Shown: positions 62,721-64,000 of the stretch, piece after piece | Layout: each line of letters starts with the position of its first letter | Position numbering within the stretch: position 1 is the first letter of the stretch | Source: GCA-2733415 sp965178635 | GTDB lineage: Bacteria; Bacteroidota; Bacteroidia; Flavobacteriales; Flavobacteriaceae | Direction: 5' to 3' | DNA length: 64,000 nt | Assembly (NCBI GenBank): GCA_965178635.1 | Contig: CBCXVT010000030.1 | Span: 248,001 to 312,000, forward strand | The notes under the pieces: model-generated | The model's database searches: none | What the model saw: the letters and a program-made list of their open reading frames with translations, nothing else | What the model was told of the DNA's origin: nothing | Program-made: the position numbers and the translations under genes

Positions 62721-63344
62721 TTAAGAATGTAAACCACATTCTCTATTTGCTAATGCTTTTGTGGGGTCATAATATTTTAATTCATTAGGAAGGTTATAAT
62801 CGTTTAAATATTGATCCAATTCTTCATCTGTCCAATGATAGAAAGGGCTAACTTTTAAAATACCATCTTTTGAAAAACTAAATATGTCTAAGCTGTCTCT
62901 CAATGCTGTTTGTCCTTTTCTTAAATTTGTAAACCATACATCTGGTTTGTGCTCATCCATTGCTCTTTTAAATGGTTCAAGTTTCACTTGCTCCGTAAAT
63001 AATTGATGAAATGGATCATCAATAGTTGGTATACCCATTAGAGCATCTCTATATGCTGAGGTTTGTTTTGGTACGTATAAACTAACGTTTAGCTCTAATT
63101 TTGAAATTAACTTATCGGCATGTTTGTAAGTATTGGGCGTATTATATCCTGTATCACACCAAATAACAGTAATATCGTTTAAAACATTTGTTGTGGCATG
63201 TAATATTGTAGCTTCATAAGGCCTGAAATTAGTTGTTACTACAGGTTTGTTAGCAAAACTTAATACCCATGAAATAATTTCAAAAGGGGATTTTTGAGCA
63301 AATTCGGTATTGTATTTATGTAATATTTCTTGTCTATTTTCCAT
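62721..63344 (-). CDS. cysH: Phosphoadenosine phosphosulfate reductase family (CysH)
   Basis: 207 residues with VIWCDTGYNTPNTYKHADKL, FTNLRKGQTALRDSLDIF and C-terminal NRECGLHS with the catalytic Cys. It lacks the CC...CxxC pairs that bind the 4Fe-4S cluster of APS reductases, so PAPS is the expected substrate. No APS kinase gene is in this window. It reduces activated sulfate to sulfite. Confidence 0.92.
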   Translation of the reverse strand: MENRQEILHKYNTEFAQKSPFEIISWVLSFANKPVVTTNFRPYEATILHATTNVLNDITVIWCDTGYNTPNTYKHADKLISKLELNVSLYVPKQTSAYRDALMGIPTIDDPFHQLFTEQVKLEPFKRAMDEHKPDVWFTNLRKGQTALRDSLDIFSFSKDGILKVSPFYHWTDEELDQYLNDYNLPNELKYYDPTKALANRECGLHS

Positions 63345-63363
63345 TTGATTTTTTTTTTGGTAA

Positions 63364-63606
63364 TTATTTTTGTTTTCCCCATTCTATTGTATTCCATAGT
63401 CGTTCATGAAAAAAATATAAAAGCATTTTTGATACTAATTCAATTGCTCCTATTGAAAAGGCTAATGTTAATGTACCAGTTATTATCCATGATATAAATA
63501 TTGTGTCTATTGTTCCAATAAGCCTCCAGCTTATAGTTTTTAAAAGACTTCTTTTAATCTCTTCCTTATCTTGATTACGTATATTAAATACTAAGTCTAA
63601 AATCAT
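63364..63606 (-). CDS. DUF2061 small membrane protein
   Basis: 80 residues, about two membrane segments (TISWRLIGTIDTIFISWIIT, then IGAIELVSKMLLYFFHERLW), matching DUF2061. It is the first gene of the cys operon; DUF2061 genes are often linked to sulfate assimilation. A role in transport is possible but not shown. Confidence 0.87.
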   Translation of the reverse strand: MILDLVFNIRNQDKEEIKRSLLKTISWRLIGTIDTIFISWIITGTLTLAFSIGAIELVSKMLLYFFHERLWNTIEWGKQK

Positions 63607-63625
63607 TTTTCTATAATTTATATAA

Positions 63626-63646
63626 ACCCTATCGGTTTAGTAGGGT
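63626..63646 (-). promoter_or_regulatory. Putative Rrf2-type operator of the cys operon
   Basis: ACCCTA-N9-TAGGGT is a perfect inverted repeat beginning 7 nt downstream of the -7 box, thus over the first transcribed bases and ahead of the DUF2061 ATG. The Rrf2 gene ends 73 bp upstream. Repressor binding is inferred. Confidence 0.55.
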
Positions 63647-63653
63647 AATGATG

Positions 63654-63683
63654 CAAATGTAAATACTTTTAATTTACATACAA
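63654..63683 (-). promoter_or_regulatory. Promoter of the cys operon
   Basis: On the minus strand a TTG (63683-63681) and TACATTTG (63661-63654) are 19 nt apart, the exact Bacteroidota layout. Confidence 0.75.
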
Positions 63684-63719
63684 GAAATTTAACGGTCTTT
63701 TAAAAAATAAAAATGAATA

Positions 63720-64000
63720 TTATGTGTTAAGGTCTGCTAATGTGTTATTGCGTAACACATTCAAAGTATTGTCCCTAACTTGAATCATAAGTTTATGAAC
63801 ACTACACGCATTCTCATCAGGGCAATCATCACATTTTTCATAGTAATTTAAGCTGACACAAGGTAACATGGCTATAGGGCCTTCTAGAATTCTAATAACA
63901 TCAGTCATTATAATTTCGGAAGGATCCTTAAGCAAATAATAACCACCACCTTTTCCTTTTTTAGAACCAAGAAAACCAGCTTTTCTAAGAGAGAGTAATA
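63720..64000 (-). CDS. Rrf2 family transcriptional regulator, C-terminal part (partial)
   Basis: 93 codons are visible up to the window edge, reading LRKAGFLGSKKGKGGGYYLL, then PSEIIMTDVIRILEGPIAML and a cysteine-rich loop (CVSLNYYEKCDDCPDENAC). The wing and cysteine loop are those of Rrf2/IscR/CymR regulators. The Cys spacing allows an Fe-S cluster or another sulfur sensor. It lies directly upstream of the cys promoter and probably controls it. The N-terminal helix-turn-helix lies outside the window. Confidence 0.88.
   Translation of the reverse strand, partial: LLSLRKAGFLGSKKGKGGGYYLLKDPSEIIMTDVIRILEGPIAMLPCVSLNYYEKCDDCPDENACSVHKLMIQVRDNTLNVLRNNTLADLNT

Overview
The window looks like chromosomal DNA of a marine-type Flavobacteriaceae (Bacteroidota). 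The evidence is AT-rich sequence, promoters of the Bacteroidota type (TTG about 19 nt before TAnnTTTG), start sites without Shine-Dalgarno (SD) sequences except at rpsU, and families typical of the group (DUF2851, DUF4252, DUF3467, DUF1343/NamZ, TonB receptor plus surface lipoprotein). I see no prophage, insertion sequence, CRISPR array or plasmid gene. This is mostly core chromosome with a few accessory genes.

Layout. 1-3,924 (minus): tryptophan-catabolism operon kynU-kmo-RidA-IclR-aldehyde dehydrogenase. Its promoter carries a perfect palindrome next to the -7 box. 4,045-15,137: mixed housekeeping and accessory genes (orphan histidine kinase, msrA, HerA-like ATPase, queE, DUF2971, methyltransferase, YkgJ-like, GDPD, NamZ, LolE-like permease, WG repeats). 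15,255-24,270: cystathionine beta-synthase-like enzyme, DUF2851/PspC/K+ channel group, AGCS symporter, acyl-CoA dehydrogenase, rpsU, xerC and hpf. 24,324-37,838: the conserved translation/transcription block tRNA-Thr-Tyr-Gly-Thr, tuf, tRNA-Trp, secE, nusG, rplKAJL, rpoBC, DUF3467. 37,946-42,809: prfC, idi, a PTPS-family enzyme, manA, a small conserved gene, a second tRNA-Thr, two rhodaneses. 42,856-44,945 (minus): ECF sigma factor, membrane protein and two DUF4252 proteins.

45,075-64,000 (minus) is a sulfur, methionine and cobalamin region. An Rrf2 regulator is followed by a promoter with an inverted repeat at its start, then DUF2061-cysH-cysD-cysN, a leader region with attenuator architecture, sulfite reductase, the siroheme genes, a ferredoxin reductase and ferredoxin, then cysE and cysM. 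A SAM-I riboswitch then precedes split metH and metF. A cobalamin riboswitch precedes a BtuB-like TonB receptor and a BtuG-like beta-propeller lipoprotein. Together these genes take sulfate to sulfide, cysteine and methionine, make the siroheme needed on the way, and import the B12 that MetH needs.

The observation I rate highest is the leader between cysN and sulfite reductase. It has a 17-codon ORF beginning MMMGCM, an antiterminator arm overlapping its last codons, and a mutually exclusive terminator hairpin with eight T. This would be a Cys/Met-sensing transcription attenuator. Other notable signals are the KdgR-like palindrome at kynU, the strong SD of rpsU, a terminator hairpin at the presumed +1 of the tRNA-tuf transcript, and a promoter box inside the rpsU terminator. 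All calls come from reading the sequence; no database search or folding program was run.
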